From Candidatus Accumulibacter vicinus (GTDB lineage Bacteria > Pseudomonadota > Gammaproteobacteria > Burkholderiales > Rhodocyclaceae): a stretch of 23,808 bases of DNA. Positions 23,402-23,808 of the stretch are shown here, in pieces. The stretch is from the NCBI GenBank assembly GCA_002425405.1, contig DIME01000047.1, positions 1 through 23,808 on the forward strand, written 5' to 3'. The notes below the pieces were generated by a model. It searched no databases. It had not been told where the DNA came from and saw only the letters and a list, made by a program, of their open reading frames with translations. How positions within the stretch are numbered: position 1 is the first letter of the stretch; each line of letters begins with the position of its first letter. The position numbers and the translations under genes are program-made.

Positions 23402-23679
23402 TTTTTTTTGACGTGTCCAACGACCGGAGCGGCCGCCCGCGCCTCGGCTGTCACCGCCTCAGCGACCTGCCCGGCCCACCCCGTCAGAAGCTCTTGGCCC
23501 GTCTCCCGGAGGATTTCGGTCACGCGCCGCTCGGCTTCGTCGGCACGCCGTAGGTCTCCCTGAGCATTCTCCATCAGTTCCAGCATCTCCAGCACCTTGG
23601 CCAACATCTTGGGCTGGGCAGCCAGGCGGGCCGCCAAGACTCTCGTATCAAAAGCTTCGTCGCAGGAAATGAGGGGCAT
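23371..23679 (-). CDS. ISKra4-type transposase, upstream frame (orfA)
   Basis: This 102-aa frame starts at the ATG at 23679 (MPLISCDEAFDTRVLAARLA), which has GGAG at a good distance; the frame reaches further up to 23736 without a better site. It is helical and rich in Arg, Glu and Ala, and ends in VKKKSTGIRRMAR. It corresponds to the N-terminal part of ISKra4-type transposases. The KKK lies on the A_AAA_AAG heptamer where a -1 shift would join it to the catalytic frame. Without the shift it yields only this short protein, which could act as a regulator as in other two-frame insertion sequences. Confidence 0.75.
   Translation of the reverse strand: MPLISCDEAFDTRVLAARLAAQPKMLAKVLEMLELMENAQGDLRRADEAERRVTEILRETGQELLTGWAGQVAEAVTAEARAAAPVVGHVKKKSTGIRRMAR
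23401..23407 (-). promoter_or_regulatory. A_AAA_AAG slippery heptamer for -1 frameshifting
   Basis: On the minus strand the orfA codons GTC AAA AAA AAG contain A_AAA_AAG in the correct phase, the same heptamer as E. coli dnaX. Slipping back one base joins orfA exactly to the open catalytic frame. A hairpin lies downstream at 23344-23369. Confidence 0.65.
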
Positions 23680-23808
23680 GGCTTCTCTCCAAAATGGGAA
23701 CGCTACTCTACCGCAGATTCCTCGCCAATTTGGCAACGTCGCTACGTCGCCTTAGCACCTATCAGTTTCAACGTTGTCTTCGGTCATGTTGATCACACAC
23801 ATGTTGAG

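Larger units (their letters stand above)
22299..23759 (-). mobile_element. ISKra4-type insertion sequence (ends approximate)
   Basis: The element carries a transposase resembling the ISKra4 family, split over two frames on the minus strand. I place the ends by an imperfect inverted pair, GGTGCGAATG at 22299-22308 against GGTGCTAAGG read inward from 23759 (8 of 10 match), giving about 1.46 kb. No flanking target duplication is evident. These ends are tentative; the coding part is secure. The 49 bases after 23759 to the window end hold nothing I can identify. Confidence 0.75.

Overview
The window is GC-rich, densely packed bacterial DNA. Gene content and protein resemblance point to a betaproteobacterium of the Rhodocyclales, possibly close to 'Candidatus Accumulibacter'. 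The evidence is a class II fructose-bisphosphate aldolase beside a pyrophosphate-dependent phosphofructokinase, a lolC-lolD pair, recJ coupled to a COG4255-type gene, comEC, and several PAS-rich sensor kinases. The taxonomic call is inference from family knowledge, not from a search.

Layout. (1) 1-713: a small minus-strand operon, a 112-aa basic protein plus a gene cut by the window edge, preceded by what reads as a complete PhoB-type promoter (594-627). (2) 714-5765: a signalling block with a FixJ/NarL-type response regulator (minus), a divergent membrane PAS histidine kinase (plus), and a convergent three-PAS hybrid kinase (minus). (3) 5929-7266: an exported amidohydrolase-type protein. (4) 7312-10212: two central-carbon genes on the minus strand, pyrophosphate-dependent phosphofructokinase and aldolase, separated by a convincing intrinsic terminator. 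(5) 10445-13218: recJ and a COG4255-type gene with a 4-base stop/start overlap, minus strand. (6) 13366-15292: lolC-type permease and lolD ATPase, overlapping by 8 bases. (7) 15377-19783: a methyl-accepting chemotaxis protein and comEC. (8) 19784-20127: a synteny scar carrying a 5' remnant of a cidA/lrgA gene. (9) 20128-20355: a small two-helix membrane protein. (10) 20382-22164: an ArsS-type radical SAM gene followed by an (S)-2-haloacid-dehalogenase-type gene, probably one operon. (11) about 22299-23759: an ISKra4-type insertion sequence whose transposase is split across two frames at a dnaX-like A_AAA_AAG slippery heptamer.

The most useful observations are the phoA-like promoter architecture in front of an uncharacterised small gene, the arsS-dehalogenase pair with an IS just upstream, the frameshift-organised transposase, and the cidA remnant marking a rearrangement after comEC. 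I did not see an unmistakably new multi-gene system. The Pho-controlled small operon is the best candidate for uncharacterised biology. No tRNA, rRNA or CRISPR array was seen.
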